From assembly GCA_020310875.1 (NCBI GenBank), contig CM035423.1, positions 127,035,811 through 127,099,810 on the forward strand: a stretch of 64,000 nt of DNA, given 5' to 3'. The translations under genes were made by a program, and so were the position numbers. This DNA comes from Ceratopteris richardii. Taxonomy: Eukaryota > Streptophyta > Polypodiopsida > Polypodiales > Pteridaceae. A model generated the notes under the pieces. It was not told the origin of the DNA and searched no databases. It saw nothing but the letters and a program-made list of their open reading frames with translations. This document shows positions 10,101-20,056 of this stretch, in pieces. How positions within the stretch are numbered: the stretch's first letter is position 1; each line of letters opens with the position of its first letter.

Positions 10101-11321
10101 TCTCAATTAGATGTTAAAAATGCTTTTTTGAATGGTTACATTTCAGATGAAGTTTACATGGAGCAACCAGATGGGTTCAAAGATAAAGTGAGTCCAAATT
10201 ATGTGTGTAAGCTCAAGAGATCTTTGTATGGACTAAAGCAGGCCCCAAGGGCATGGAATTATAGGCTTGTAAAGTTTTTGAAGGATCTTGGATTTCAAGC
10301 ATCAAAGGCAGATAGTAGCTTGCTAGTCAAAGCAAGTGAAGATGGATTCATTTATGTTTGTATTTATGTTGATGACATAATACTTACAGGTACAAATGAT
10401 AAAGGAATACAAATGATCAAGAAGCAAATGGAGAAGGAGTTCAAAATCAGTGATTTGGGGAACTTGTCATTCTTCTTGGGAATGGATATTTCTTATACTC
10501 AACATGGAGTATATGTGACCCAAGAAAGGTATCTTAAAAATTTGCTAACCAAATTTAAAATGGAAGATTGCAGGGTTGCACCCACACCATTGGAAGTGAA
10601 CCATAAATTGTCTAGATTTGGAGGAGAAGAATTCAGAGATATGAAGCTCTATCAAAGTTTGGTTGGTAGCTTGATTTATGCTACCTTAACAAGGCCTGAT
10701 TTGTCATATGCAGTTGGTGTGCTTTCACAATTTATGCATTGTCCTAGAAAGGAACATTGGATTGCAGGACAAAGAGTACTTAGGTACATCAAGGGTACAC
10801 TCAGAGAAGGGCTGTACTATGGATTTACTTCTGATACAAGAGTGAAGATATATAGTGATGCAGATTGGGCAGGTAATGTGGATGATAGAAGATCAACCCA
10901 TGGATATTTGTGCTATGTAGGAGACAAATTGATTTCATGGTGTTCTAAGAAGCAACATACAGTTGCTTTGTCATCTACAGAAGCAGAATACAAAGGTATG
11001 GTGGAAGCTGCAAAGGAGGTAATATGGCTAAAGACACTTATGAAGAGTTTTGATGTTGTTCAGAGTATTCCTATTATTTGTGGAGACAATATGAGTTCTC
11101 TATACTTGGCAGGTAATCCTGTGTTTCATGCTAGAACTAAGCATATTGAAATACAATATCATTTTCTGAGAGAGAAGGTCATTGATAAGGAGATTGAAGT
11201 CATACACACTCCTACAAAAGATCAACTTGCAGATATGATGACAAAAAGTTTAGATGGACCAAAGTTACAGAAGTTCAAAGACATGGCAGGAATAAAAAAG
11301 GTTGCAGATAATCACAATTGA
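7164..11321 (+). CDS. Copia gag-pol polyprotein of element A (1385 aa)
   Basis: A single uninterrupted frame encodes all proteins needed for copia retrotransposition; family members act in cytoplasmic particles and then in the nucleus. Domains in order: UBN2-like gag (about residues 5-215); zinc knuckle CX2CX4HX4C (C261, C264, H269, C274) followed by an RG-rich stretch; aspartic protease with DSG at D359; integrase with its HHCC region and catalytic D557, D620 and E656 (35 residues between the last two); integrase C-terminal region; reverse transcriptase with YVDD at D1070-D1071; RNase H with DADW at D1232. The length is usual for plant copia. The ATG is about 220 bp after the primer site and starts MGDSLQIEKLD, as in F and G. 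No catalytic residue appears lost, so it may be functional; expression is not shown. Confidence 0.95.
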   Translation: MGDSLQIEKLDRENYPAWSMRMEAHLMSKDLMGYITGDEEKPEFRDSSVPTREELADLKNWMKKDAQARSIIYMAVNDYLLPHIRGLESASDIWNALEEHFQNTTKSRKASLWAEFTTFKKKASQSISDYVTKMKAIADSLGAVDEDIEEDKLVRQILTGLRGDEKWKPFILSTELSLDHFTPDLNQLLGHMLTFENDIKGDVDKSAGHAMYSKEKKKANKGKQQSGEEEGTSNQANFIRGKGNGRSRGRGRNNKDNARACWICGKTNHLSHDCWHNNQNNGNYQNFNERARGGRFQRGNFRGRGGRNSFGRGGGRNFQNQSYNNTYYNYASDQKEDSTLIMNATYETSHEDMRVFYIDSGCSNHLSGNIALMTDLDHNAINHTVQTGDNTKHKVKSIGSVKAKDGSTLLSKVLYVPTIPKNLISVGQIVEKGYEVRFTNDGVYVEDPSQGYKQVVTGKKEGRLFTLKVQGNVGHAMFTYGEQKVSELDLWHKRLGHFNERGIKDMINNDSVLGLPNIAGQHMTYRCEACQLGKAHKQSYSKHGFMYSERLELVHTDVWGPSKDFSINGSRYYVIYVDDATRWITIYVIKEKSEVFNTFKHYHAYAERITGQKMKRLRSDGGGEYFSNEFNDYLWNAGIKREVTCRYSPQQNGVAERRNRTLVEFARSMMKEKNCPNYLWAEAVNTATYLVNRLPCKALQGMTPYEAWWGKKPTLDHCRIFGCLAYAYVPSQLRHKLEPKAEKYVFIGYDDKQMGYRLWSPSTKQFLVSKDVTFDEQGTWYAGKYNVHADVEEVVDQRKGKAKIQLLDENENNEVQVEVEERPRFDPECDELETSKSVEVRRSSRHKWQRTRYSYDTSFLTTKDYAYLVKADEDPSTYDEAKGKRNWEEAMQEEYDALIENQTWDLVPKPNSQKIIGCKWVYKTKRFAYGSVSRYKARLVVKGYAQTYGVDYDETYSPVAKMTTIRTLIAIAACKGWKLSQLDVKNAFLNGYISDEVYMEQPDGFKDKVSPNYVCKLKRSLYGLKQAPRAWNYRLVKFLKDLGFQASKADSSLLVKASEDGFIYVCIYVDDIILTGTNDKGIQMIKKQMEKEFKISDLGNLSFFLGMDISYTQHGVYVTQERYLKNLLTKFKMEDCRVAPTPLEVNHKLSRFGGEEFRDMKLYQSLVGSLIYATLTRPDLSYAVGVLSQFMHCPRKEHWIAGQRVLRYIKGTLREGLYYGFTSDTRVKIYSDADWAGNVDDRRSTHGYLCYVGDKLISWCSKKQHTVALSSTEAEYKGMVEAAKEVIWLKTLMKSFDVVQSIPIICGDNMSSLYLAGNPVFHARTKHIEIQYHFLREKVIDKEIEVIHTPTKDQLADMMTKSLDGPKLQKFKDMAGIKKVADNHN

Positions 11322-11324
11322 TGA

Positions 11325-11336
11325 TTGAGGGGGAGC
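11325..11336 (+). other. Polypurine tract of element A
   Basis: TTGAGGGGGAGC lies directly before the 3' LTR and is the expected plus-strand primer. The same 12-mer precedes the 3' LTRs of J, M and N. Confidence 0.88.
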
Positions 11337-12348
11337 TGTTGGGGCAAGACAATCAACAAATTGTGATTATACAAAGGTTAGAAGTAAAGACATGAAGAGA
11401 AGATTGAAGATCAATGTCATGAATTGAAGGGAAGAATCAGATAGTAAAGTCCTTTAATCAAATGTACATTAGTTCTTTAAGATACTTCAATATACTTGAA
11501 GTAGTTACGAGTTAGGACTTGTATATATATATAAGTACATGTTTGTAGATGTGAGACATAGAGAAGAGAGTTGAGATGAGTTAGTTGATGTACATTGTAC
11601 AAAACATCCATCAGATGTATGAAGGAAATAGATAAGTGAAAAGTTCAGAAATGGCGCGTCGATCTTCTCTGTCATTCTCCTTCTGTGTTTAATCTTTTGA
11701 GGAATCCTTTTGCACGAATCTAAGTTTGTAGCTAATCTATCTATGGCTAGAATTTGAGAGGTTAATTGCAATCAGGTCGAGAGAATTTAGTCTAGGAACA
11801 TTCATATGTGAAGATGTTCTGAGAGTCGTCAAAATTGGTGCAGATTTCATTATCAGAGAAATGATCATTACTCAGTCCACAGTGTAAAGTTTTACACAAG
11901 TGAGGGCTCAAAATCTAAGTTGAAGGTAAGCCATCTATGGCTAAAATATCTTGATCAAACGGGATTTACTTTGGGAGAATCAGTGTTAAGAAGTTGCAGG
12001 TGTCAAAGTCACCATTGCAAAGAAGCTGTTCCAGACATAGGTAAAGTGTTTCACACATTTCTCAATGTGTACTCAATCATTTTGAGAAATTTAACTTGGA
12101 AAAGTTGCGCAACCTTAAGGCAAAGCAGTGTGCAAAGTTTTATTAAAAACTTTACAGGATTGATTAGTCAATGAATGATTAATCTGCAGCAGACTTTTCA
12201 GGAAATTTTAGTTTTCAACAGTTAGCCAAAACTCTGATAATTTGGTGATTGTTTTCTAAAATTAAGTGGAGTCTAAAGTTATTCTTGGTCTAGAGGTGAT
12301 CTAATACCAAGGATAGCTTGTTCTTTTGGAGATTAACACTCTCCATCA
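11337..12348 (+). repeat. 3' LTR of element A
   Basis: Starts TGTTGGGGCAAGAC and ends CTCCATCA, followed by the duplication CAGGT. It matches 5928-6940 with about 20 differences by eye. Confidence 0.95.
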
Positions 12349-12353
12349 CAGGT

Positions 12354-13121
12354 GTCCCACTAAAGCGGTGTAGTCTATCACTCCATATGAGGCTTGGCAT
12401 GACCGCAAGCCATCTAGTGCTCATCTGCATGTTTTTGGTTGTTTGGCATATGCATTAGTGCCTAAACAACATCGTAGAAAATTGGATGATAAAGCAGTAA
12501 AATGTATTTTTGTTGGCTACAGTTCAGAAAGTAAAGGCTATCATTTGTATCATCCACAGACTAAACACATTCTGGTTAGCCGTGATGTTGTTTTTGTGGA
12601 AGGTGCTATTCAGCCATTGCTTTCATGTACTAAGGAGACCTTTGTTAGCTCCAAAGACATGTATGATACTTTGCTGCCTCTTTTTACAGGTGGACAATCT
12701 AGTGCTGGTCCTAATGAGGCAACTTCTCAGCCTTTGCAGGTTTCATGTGATGATGCAGATAATTCCATTTTTGATGCAGATGTACATGATGCACTTATTG
12801 ATGAGAGAGCTGATATTGAGCAGGCAAGAACTATGCCAAAATGGCTGCTGTAGACCTTGCGTGATAGCAAATTAGATGCACCTCTGTCATATCGTACTTG
12901 ATCAGGCTCTCATAGTGCCTTTTTGCATCAGATTGTTATGTTATGGCTGCATCTAGTCTCTGTGATGAGAATGAGCCTGTTTCGTTTGATGACGCACAAA
13001 ATTCAAAAAATTGGATGGCTGCTATGCAATTTGAATATGATGCAATAATGAAGAATGGTACTTGGTCTTTATGTGACTTGCCTCCTGGCAAGAAGGCCAT
13101 TGGCACTAAGTGGGTATACAT
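12354..13121 (+). pseudogene. Element B: integrase C-terminus to RT start, relic
   Basis: This continues B's frame after element A. It reads through the typical copia block SITPYEAW and then FGCLAYA and GYSSESKGY, and runs openly to TAG 12851. A further stop, TGA, lies near 12900, and the RT N-terminus is at 12943-13121 with the GTKWVY motif. A TAG precedes SITPYEAW where copia relatives often have Gln. The RT is then cut at 13121 by the small DNA transposon and resumes at 14003 in frame. Confidence 0.8.
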
Positions 13122-13123
13122 TA

Positions 13124-14000
13124 GGGGAAAAATGAACCCTCTTTGGGCCTTTTAGCTCAAGGGCTAATTAGTGATGGACCAATGAGAAGAGGGTGGTGGC
13201 CACAATCTACTCCCTTAATCACATAGACTATGCATAGGCTTCCCTTGGTTTTGTGTGGTCAAAGATGCAAAAACCACCTAGAACTGGTGGTTTTAGATTT
13301 GTGAATGGTTTTGGAATGCTTCAAAATCAATGAGAGCCCTTAGATTTGTTCAATGATCCAAGGGATGAGGTGGAAAAGCAAAAGTCAAGGCGGCATACAA
13401 CGTCGGCCCTTGGATTTCTCTTGATTTCAATGGTTGAGATGGGATTCAACTTGAAAAATGCGCCATCAATTCTCCACCCTTGGATTGACCTTAAGATCTG
13501 ACGCATATGCTTGAATCTAGGCAAGATTGGGCGCCTAAAATCTGGAGCATTGGATGCATACAAGATCTAATGGCTGGGAATGAGGTCCCAAAAGCAAAAG
13601 GCACCTTTTAGCCTCCACCATCCGATTTCAAGCTCATCTGACGGCTCACGGTAGCTCTCGATTTGTGATCAGCCCAAAATCCGGTTTGCCCTTGGATTTC
13701 TCTTGATCTAAGGGCCAAGAAATGTGCAAATAGCATGAAAAAAGTTCGTGAGCTTCCTCCCATCATCATTGCATTGTCAGAGATTCTCTCACTAGATTTA
13801 AATCAAAGTAAATATGGACCATTGATTTGAGATATCAAACAGCCTAAATTTGCTCATCTTGAGAATTCGAAAACCACCTTTTGTGAAGTATTATTTTATT
13901 TGAAAATGTTACTAGTGGTTTTGCAAGGGTCCTTAATCTCCTAGATTAAGATTTTTAATCCAATTCCTTACAAGGCCCATGCAGGGCTCATTTTTTCCCC
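13124..14000. mobile_element. Non-autonomous inverted-repeat DNA transposon (877 bp)
   Basis: The ends are imperfect inverted repeats of about 28 bp: GGGGAAAAATGAACCC at the left and the complement of GGGGAAAAAATGAGCCC at the right, both continuing into GGGCCTT. The flanking duplication is TA (13122-13123 and 14001-14002). Removing the insert and one TA restores the RT frame of B. No transposase frame is present; the short open frames inside look accidental. A TA duplication fits Tc1/mariner-like MITEs, but the GGGG tip is less typical, so the superfamily is left open. Confidence 0.85.
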
Positions 14001-14002
14001 TA

Positions 14003-15393
14003 ATGACAAGCTGAAGCGTAAACCTAATGGTACAGTTGGCAGGTATAAGGCTAGGCTTGTTGCAAAGGGTTATGCGCAGGAAAGAGGCATTGATTTTGAT
14101 GAGACCTTTGCACCTACATGCTGTATGACTACTGTTCGGAGCATTTGTGCACTTGCAGCCCATCATGGTTGGAATGTACATCAGTTGGACATTAAAACTG
14201 CATTTCTGAATGGTGACTTGCATGAGGAAGTGTATGTTTTTCAGCCCCGTGGCTTTGTGCAGAAAGGGCATCAAAACTAGGTGTGCAGGTTAAAGAAGGC
14301 ATTATATGGTTTAAAGCAAGCACCACATGCTTGGTATGAGAAGATACATGCCTATCTGATTGCACATGGTTTTGAGAATAGTCCAACTGAAAGCACCTTA
14401 TATGTTAAGTGTGCTAATGATGTGCTTCTGATCATTGTTGTCTATGTTGATGACATGTTCACTGGTCCTATTGAGAAGCATATTGCTGATTTTAAGGCTG
14501 ATTTGCATGCCTCATTTGAGATGTCTGATTTGGGGCATTTGCATCACTATTTGGGCATTCAGTTTATGCAAGTTGATGGTGGAATGGCTTTGTGTCAAAC
14601 GAAATATATTGACACATTATTGCAGCATTTTGGCCTTGAAGACTGTAAGCCTATTGCCACTCCTATGGAGACAGGTTTACGATTGAGTCTTCATGATGCT
14701 GGAGATGCATTTGATGTTGTCCTCTATCAGCAAGCTGTTGGATGCCTGATTTACTTATGCATTACTAGGCTAGATATTCAGTTTGTTGTCTCATAGATGA
14801 GCAGGTTTATGCATTCCCCAGGTGTCAAGCATTGGCAGGCGGTTAAGTGCATCTTTCGCTACTTGAGTGGTACTCGGCTACTTGGGTTGTTTTATCCCAA
14901 GGGGGGATCACTACCGCCAGATTTGCATGCTTTTTTTGACTCAGACTGGGCTGGTTGCTATGACACTCGTGTGTCCACTAGTGCCTTTTGCTTTATGCTT
15001 GGTAGCTCATGTATATCTTGGTTGAGCAAGAAGCAGCCTACTGTGGCCACTTCCAATTGTGAGGCTGAGTATAGGGAAGCTTTCATAGCTACTGTTGAGT
15101 GTGTGTGGCTCAGACGCCTTATGGCTGATTTGGGTGTTGGTCAGTCTTTTGCCACCACCATCTTTACTCACAGTCAGAGCGCATTGGCAATTGTGAGGAA
15201 TCCTCTGTTCCATGCTCGCACTAAGCACATTGAGGTGCATTATCATTATGTCAAGGAGAGGTTCTCTGTTGGGGAGATCAGCTTGGCATATGTGCCCACG
15301 CAGGAGAACATTTCACACCTTTTCACAAAGGCTCTACCCAGGGAGAAGTTTGAAGCTTTTTGCAAAGCTTTGGGCTTACTTACTTTTGTGTAG
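14003..15393 (+). pseudogene. Element B: reverse transcriptase and RNase H relic
   Basis: This is the rest of B's pol: RT palm with QLDIKTAFLNG and VYVDDM, then RNase H with DSDWAG, CEAEYR and HARTKHIEVHYHYVKE. Stops are TAG 14278-14280 and TAG 14794-14796; relatives have Gln at the second position (before MSRFMH). The frame ends with TAG at 15391-15393, which is probably the natural stop, 77 bp before the 3' LTR. Confidence 0.85.
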
Positions 15394-15470
15394 TGATTTC
15401 CACATAGCTTGGCACTTCCTTATACATGAGTGCCAGCTACTTGTTCACCGCATCACTCCCAGAGGGGATC

Positions 15471-15700
15471 TGTTGATATATTTAGGTAGTGATGTGTGTG
15501 AACACTCTAGGACCACCGGGGCACTTTTTTCCCTCTTTAGGAGGTTTTTTTCCCTCGGCTTGTATATATGCCTATTGCCCTAATGGGCTACTTATCTTTG
15601 TACATTCTCTAGTAATACATTCAGTATTGTGTGTTGTGCTCCAAGCTTCTTCTTCTTCCTTGTGCTGTTCGCATGCTTCCACAGACGTCTAACTCCAACA
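15471..15700 (+). repeat. 3' LTR of element B
   Basis: Copy of 3879-4107 preceded by the purine-rich AGAGGGGATC. It is followed by the duplication TGATA and then by C gag. Confidence 0.92.
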
Positions 15701-15705
15701 TGATA

Positions 15706-17744
15706 GGCACGCATATACTTGGTAGGGCGAATTGATCCTTCCTCCACCACAGTCTAATATTTCCCATGGCCACCAAGGTGTAGGATCATCACACGCCCAT
15801 GAAGCACAACGAGAATGCACAAGAGAGAGACCTGAAGTAAGCTTTGCAAACACTATGGATAGAGACCGATCAGGATTTGAAAATGAACGACCTCAAAGAG
15901 AGAGACATCGAGCACATAGGCAACAAAGAGATCAACATGATTTTCCATTTCCTAGACACCGAGAGCACCGAAGAGCCCTTAGACCCACTCAAGTGATCAA
16001 GGCAATGAAGAATTATTTTGACGGGACAGGAGATCCTTATGATCATGTGGCCGAGTTCAAACAAGTGTTAAGAGCTGAACAAGTTGAGGATTTTTTCACC
16101 CAATATGAGGCATTTGGTTTGACTCTTAAGGGCACTCCCTTAGCTTGGTTTCAACCACTGAGTAGTTACAACTATCACGATATAAGTCAGCTGCTAGATG
16201 AATTCATTGTAGAATTTTCCAAGAGTGGTATTAGGCATAACACATCATCTTTGATCCACAACTTCAAGCAGACACCCCAAGAAATAGTGCGACTAGCAAG
16301 AAGAAAGTTCAGGCAGTACCTAGAAAGATGCCCTACTCCAGAGTTACCCACACCGGCCAAACAAGTGGCCTTGTTCTTAGATGGCTTACTGAGCACCAAG
16401 TTAAGATCATATGTGTTCTTGAAAGAGCCTAGATCCATAGAAGAGTGTGTGCGCATGTGCATTGACATAGAAGAAAACTTGGGTGAGGAGTTAGGAATAT
16501 GCAAACTCTATAAGGACTCTGATAGTTCTACTAGCCATACTTTGAGAATCTCCACAGAAATAGATGAGATAGTTGAGCAAGTTGCCAATAAGCTAGGAGT
16601 CCAAAATAGACAAACACCAAGAGTCACATCATTGAATCAGTGTTATACTTGCGGAGGCAACCACATGGCTAATGTATGCCCATTGCACAACTAGAACATG
16701 AGAGAAAGGAATGCTCCATATTGCACTATTGAGAGAAAATACACGAACCATACGGTTCAAGAGTGCCCATACAATAGGCAGTTTGTTAAACAGAGTTATC
16801 AGCAACCTTACCCACAGGGTAGGTATCAAAACCAATACCAACAGCCATATTATAGACCATAACATCAATATCAGGCACCATATAGGCCACAACTAGTCCT
16901 AGGAAACCAACCACCAGCTCCTGCCAATGTGATTCCAGTTAAGTATGCAAGGGCAGAAGAGAACCTTAATAGAGCTTTGATGCCACTAACCCCTTTGGTC
17001 TCAGAAAATGACCATCATGCTCAGAGTTCTAACTACTCTTATGAAGTCATTCCACATGCTTATTACACAGAGTCCCCTGAGCATAGTGAGGTTTACTCGT
17101 ATCAATATGAGGCACCACCTGTGGAACAAAATTGGGAGCCAGAATACACCAATGTCATGTACACAAATCCTAACCCTAGGCCCCAGTTGAGACAAATGAG
17201 ACCACAAGCCCCTAGAGCACCATATTTTAGATGTCAGGGTGACCATTTCATTCGTGAATGTCCCCACTCACCAACTCCAGGACAAGGACAAAACATCACA
17301 ATACAAGGCTTTTGTCCTAAGTGTGGCAAAGAACACCTTCCAAGAGAATGTCCGAGGAACCCCTCTAGTGCACCCAAGGTTACACCCATCAATGTGGTAG
17401 GCTTAGTGGCGGATTCAAATGCCAGTAGCAGTAATGTGGCTCCTATACATGCAATTACTAGGGCACAAGCATTAAAACAAGATAAGCTAGTTGAACAATC
17501 AGAGTCAAGCGAATCAAGAGAGCCTCGTAAGCAGAAAACAAGAACATGGAAAGATACCAGAGAGAAGGCCAATCGCAAGTGGAATAAAAAGCTATCTGAA
17601 CTAGAAGAAAGCCTCAAGCACGCAAAAACAAAAATAGAAGATATTGCATCTCAAAGCCCCACACATGCCAAAACTCCATCCACTTCACCTCATCCCACTC
17701 CACCACCCATTGTATATAGACCGCACTCGGAACACTTGCACTAG
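15706..17744 (+). pseudogene. Element C: Ty3-type gag relic, main part
   Basis: This resumes the frame of 3143-3878 after element B. Stops in the same frame are TAG 15723, TAG 16692, TAA about 16861 and TAG 17742; the longest open piece spans 15732-16694. That piece contains an Arg/Glu-rich N-terminus and a retrotransposon-gag core (AMKNYFDGTGDPYDHVAEFK through PLAWFQPL and the LARRKFRQYLERCP helix region). After it come zinc knuckles with the spacing CX2CX3HX4C: CYTCGGNHMANVC near 16642 and CPKCGKEHLPREC near 17313. A further knuckle near 17228 has lost its first Cys to Tyr. The tail is Ser/Pro-rich with a coiled-coil-like KLSELEESLKHAKTKIED. No pol follows because D begins at about 17760. 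Confidence 0.8.
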
Positions 17745-17759
17745 AACCTGATCCACCCT

Positions 17760-19608
17760 ATGTTTTTGAGACCTCTAATGCCTTGAAGTGTATGGTTCTC
17801 CACATGTGCTAGATACTTTTTGAAGCAATGAAACACTTCATTCTTACTCTTGATCAAGTATAGAATAGTCCATCTACTATGGTCATCAATAAATGAGACA
17901 TAATACGTTTATCCTATGAATGAAGGTTCTTGACTTGGTCCTCACACATCAGTGTGTACTAAGTCCAAAAGGTTATTGTGGATGTAGCCTTTGTGGTTGA
18001 ATGGTTGTCTTTGTGCCTTCCCAATATGACATGCATCACATATGTTGATCATGTGTTGTTTTGATATGTTTGGCAGTCCTGAAATATTTTCATCCGTGCA
18101 TATATCTTTCAAGGTTCTCCCATTCACATGAGTTAGCCTCTTATGCAACACTTCAAGCTCACTTAGGGTTTGAGACCCAAAGTTGAATAGAGCTATGTTT
18201 TTGTCCTACTTCAAAATTAAAGAGCCTACCATGCTTCTCAACTCTGGCTATTTCCTTGAAGCCTTGACATGGATCTTCCACAAAATCTCCATGTTGGATG
18301 AACCTAACTTGCAAGCCTTTCTCAACTATTTGGCCTACACTTATTAGGTTTTTTGAATAGTTGGAACATAGAGTACCTTGCTCAAAATTTTTTCATTCCA
18401 TTGGAAGCCTTGACATTACCAATATTCTCCACACTATGCTTTCTGTCATCCCATGTTTGAACTCCATGTCTATGCTTTGGACTTTCCAAATCAAATAAGA
18501 GAGCTATGTTGCGTGCAACATGATTTGAACATTTTGAATCTATGTAGAATAAATGATCATCTCCTTTACCTTCCTTATGGCTTAGATCATCAAAACCAAT
18601 GAGTCTTCATGTTCTTGATCTTTAGAATAACTATTGTGGTCCCTTCGTGTATGGCCTCTATTGTTATTATTGAATTTTTTTCCACCTCTGCCTCTATTGT
18701 TGCCATATCCACCTCTTCCACTTGCTTTCTAAGTCTTCCCATTGAAGCAACAATTTTGAGTGGTGTGGTTAGTCTTATCATAGATGGCATAAGATTGAAC
18801 ATTCTAGCCTTTTTTGTTTTCATGATTTGGTCCTTTCTTCTTCCCCTTGCACTTGCTCTTGCCATTAAAGTTGGCTTGGGAAGTTTCCTCTTCATCCTCT
18901 TCCTTCGTCTTTCCTTTCAGCTTCTTGTCCTTCTTATCTACATATAGGGAACTAGTTTAATTACCATGATAGGAGTTACCTTCTTTTATGCTATTGTTGG
19001 CCTCTTGATTGAATCATTGTCAAGAAAGGTGTTGAAGTCTGGTGTTTGCTTATCCATGATGAGCTCATTAGTTGTGATGAAGGATTTCCATTGCTTATCA
19101 CTTCTAATTCTAGTTAGAATCTGCCTCATGATGGCCTCTTCTTCAATGAGATCTCCAATGGATGCTAACTGATTTGCAACCTCCTTGACCTTGGTAACAA
19201 GCCTTTTGATAGTTTATTTAGGTGTCTTCTTCATTTGGGTGAACTCATTCCAAAGATGATTATTTCTTACTTTGGTACTAGTAGAAAAGAAAGTCTCTAG
19301 GGCATCCCAAGTCTCTTGAGATGTCTTGCATTGTGTAATATGTAGTAATAGAAAATTAGAGATAGAGTTTAGTATGTGTGACCTTGCTTGAGCATCCCTT
19401 TCACACTTAAGCATGAGCTTATCTGTCTCCTCTTGTGTAGGTCCTCCTTTAGATATTGGAGTGGGCATAACTTCATCACTTGCTATAATTCCATAAATAT
19501 TTCTACCTTGCAAATAGGCATCCATTATGATTTGTCATGCCGCATGGTTTTTTCTATCAAGCTTCTCAATCATTGAGGGAAAGCCATCACCATCTTGATC
19601 TAGCTTTC
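17760..19608 (-). pseudogene. Element D: copia gag to integrase relic
   Basis: Read on the minus strand this is a badly broken copia element: gag (19525-19214, MDAYLQGRNIYGI... to WNEFTQMKK), further gag and zinc-knuckle region to about 18600, protease remnants, and the integrase N-terminal zinc region (18151-17942, HKRLTHVNG...CDACHIGKAQ). Remnants of the integrase core continue to about 17765, where it abuts C. Multiple frameshifts and stops are present, and RT and RNase H are missing. The gag is most like that of element J. E is inserted at 19608, just upstream of the D gag start. Confidence 0.75.
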
Positions 19609-19756
19609 TGTAATAAAGTAAGTCTATGATCCAAGGGTCTGGCCGGTTCAGACAGATCTGAAATCGGACACCGTTTGGTCATCCGTGTGTATGACCAAAG
19701 ATCTCGAGTTTAGACTTACTAGGAGGTCTTGTGCTCTTGTGAACAAGTGATCCACT

Positions 19757-19811
19757 TAGCTTAGTGGTTAAGTCTCAAGGATGTGAAGGAGGAGGTCTTG
19801 GGTTCAATCCC
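19757..19811 (+). promoter_or_regulatory. tRNA-like A box and B box inside the E LTR
   Basis: TAGCTTAGTGG (19757-19767) fits the Pol III A-box consensus. GGTTCAATCCC (19801-19811) is close to the B-box consensus, at tRNA-like spacing of 33 bp. The B box sits in a T-arm-like stem-loop with four of five pairs, and the A box in a D-arm-like one. No anticodon stem can be folded, so it is not a working tRNA gene. It resembles the tRNA-derived head of a SINE. The same segment is in the 3' LTR near 26311-26365. Confidence 0.55.
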
Positions 19812-19876
19812 CATGGGAGACATGGAGAGAGTATTTTGCCCAAAGAGATCTAGAGCCTTCTAGAAGCATCCACTTG

Positions 19877-19894
19877 AGTTAACTCGAGTTAACT
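19877..19894. repeat. 18-bp perfect palindrome in the E LTR
   Basis: AGTTAACTCGAGTTAACT is identical to its reverse complement and lies about 90 bp upstream of the TATA box. It is repeated at 26431-26448 in the 3' LTR. A role as a dimeric protein-binding site in U3 is possible but not shown. Confidence 0.85.
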
Positions 19895-19981
19895 GAGACA
19901 CTTGGCGCACATGTAGTTACATGGCTGACACATGGATGGTTAGTATCCACCTGCCCAAGAAGGCAGTCCCCTAGAGAGAGC

Positions 19982-19989
19982 TATATATA
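19982..19989 (+). promoter_or_regulatory. TATA box of the E LTR
   Basis: TATATATA follows CTAGAGAGAGC and lies about 70 bp before the LTR end. This leaves a short R-U5 of roughly 45 bp. Confidence 0.65.
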
Positions 19990-20056
19990 GAGGCATTTGG
20001 TTGGGAGGAGAGTCATCTCTCAAGTATGTGGTGGTCGTAATCCTTGTTCTCTTGCA

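Larger units (their letters stand above)
5928..12348 (+). mobile_element. Element A: full-length Ty1/copia retrotransposon
   Basis: A is a complete copia element of 6.4 kb with 1.01-kb LTRs, primer site, one open gag-pol frame and polypurine tract. It is flanked by the 5-bp duplication CAGGT (5923-5927 and 12349-12353). It is inserted in the integrase-coding part of B: B's frame resumes at 12354 with the expected downstream integrase residues. The two LTRs differ at roughly 20 of 1012 positions by eye, so it is fairly young but not new. F and G (26968-33519) are close relatives. Confidence 0.96.
3879..15700 (+). mobile_element. Element B: Ty1/copia retrotransposon, degraded, nested in C
   Basis: B has short LTRs (3879-4107 and 15471-15700) flanked by the 5-bp target duplication TGATA (3874-3878 and 15701-15705). 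The B insertion splits the gag frame of C, and removing B restores that frame. B itself is interrupted at 5927 by element A and at 13123 by a small DNA transposon. Domain order gag-PR-IN-RT-RNaseH identifies copia. The LTR copies differ at about 8 of 230 positions by eye, more than the copies of A inside it, as expected from the nesting. All of its frames carry stops, so it cannot code. Confidence 0.92.
19609..20056 (+). repeat. 5' LTR of element E
   Basis: Starts TGTAATAAAG and ends CTCTTGCA. It contains a 9-bp-stem inverted repeat (19674-19682 with 19691-19699), a tRNA-like A box/B box pair (19757-19811), an 18-bp perfect palindrome (19877-19894) and a TATA box at 19982-19989. It differs from the 3' LTR only near 19772, in GGTTAAGTCTC against GGTTAATTCTC. 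Confidence 0.96.

Noticed and set aside
13327..13563. 78-codon frame inside the small DNA transposon
   Set aside because: No transposase motif; element is AT-rich and non-coding.
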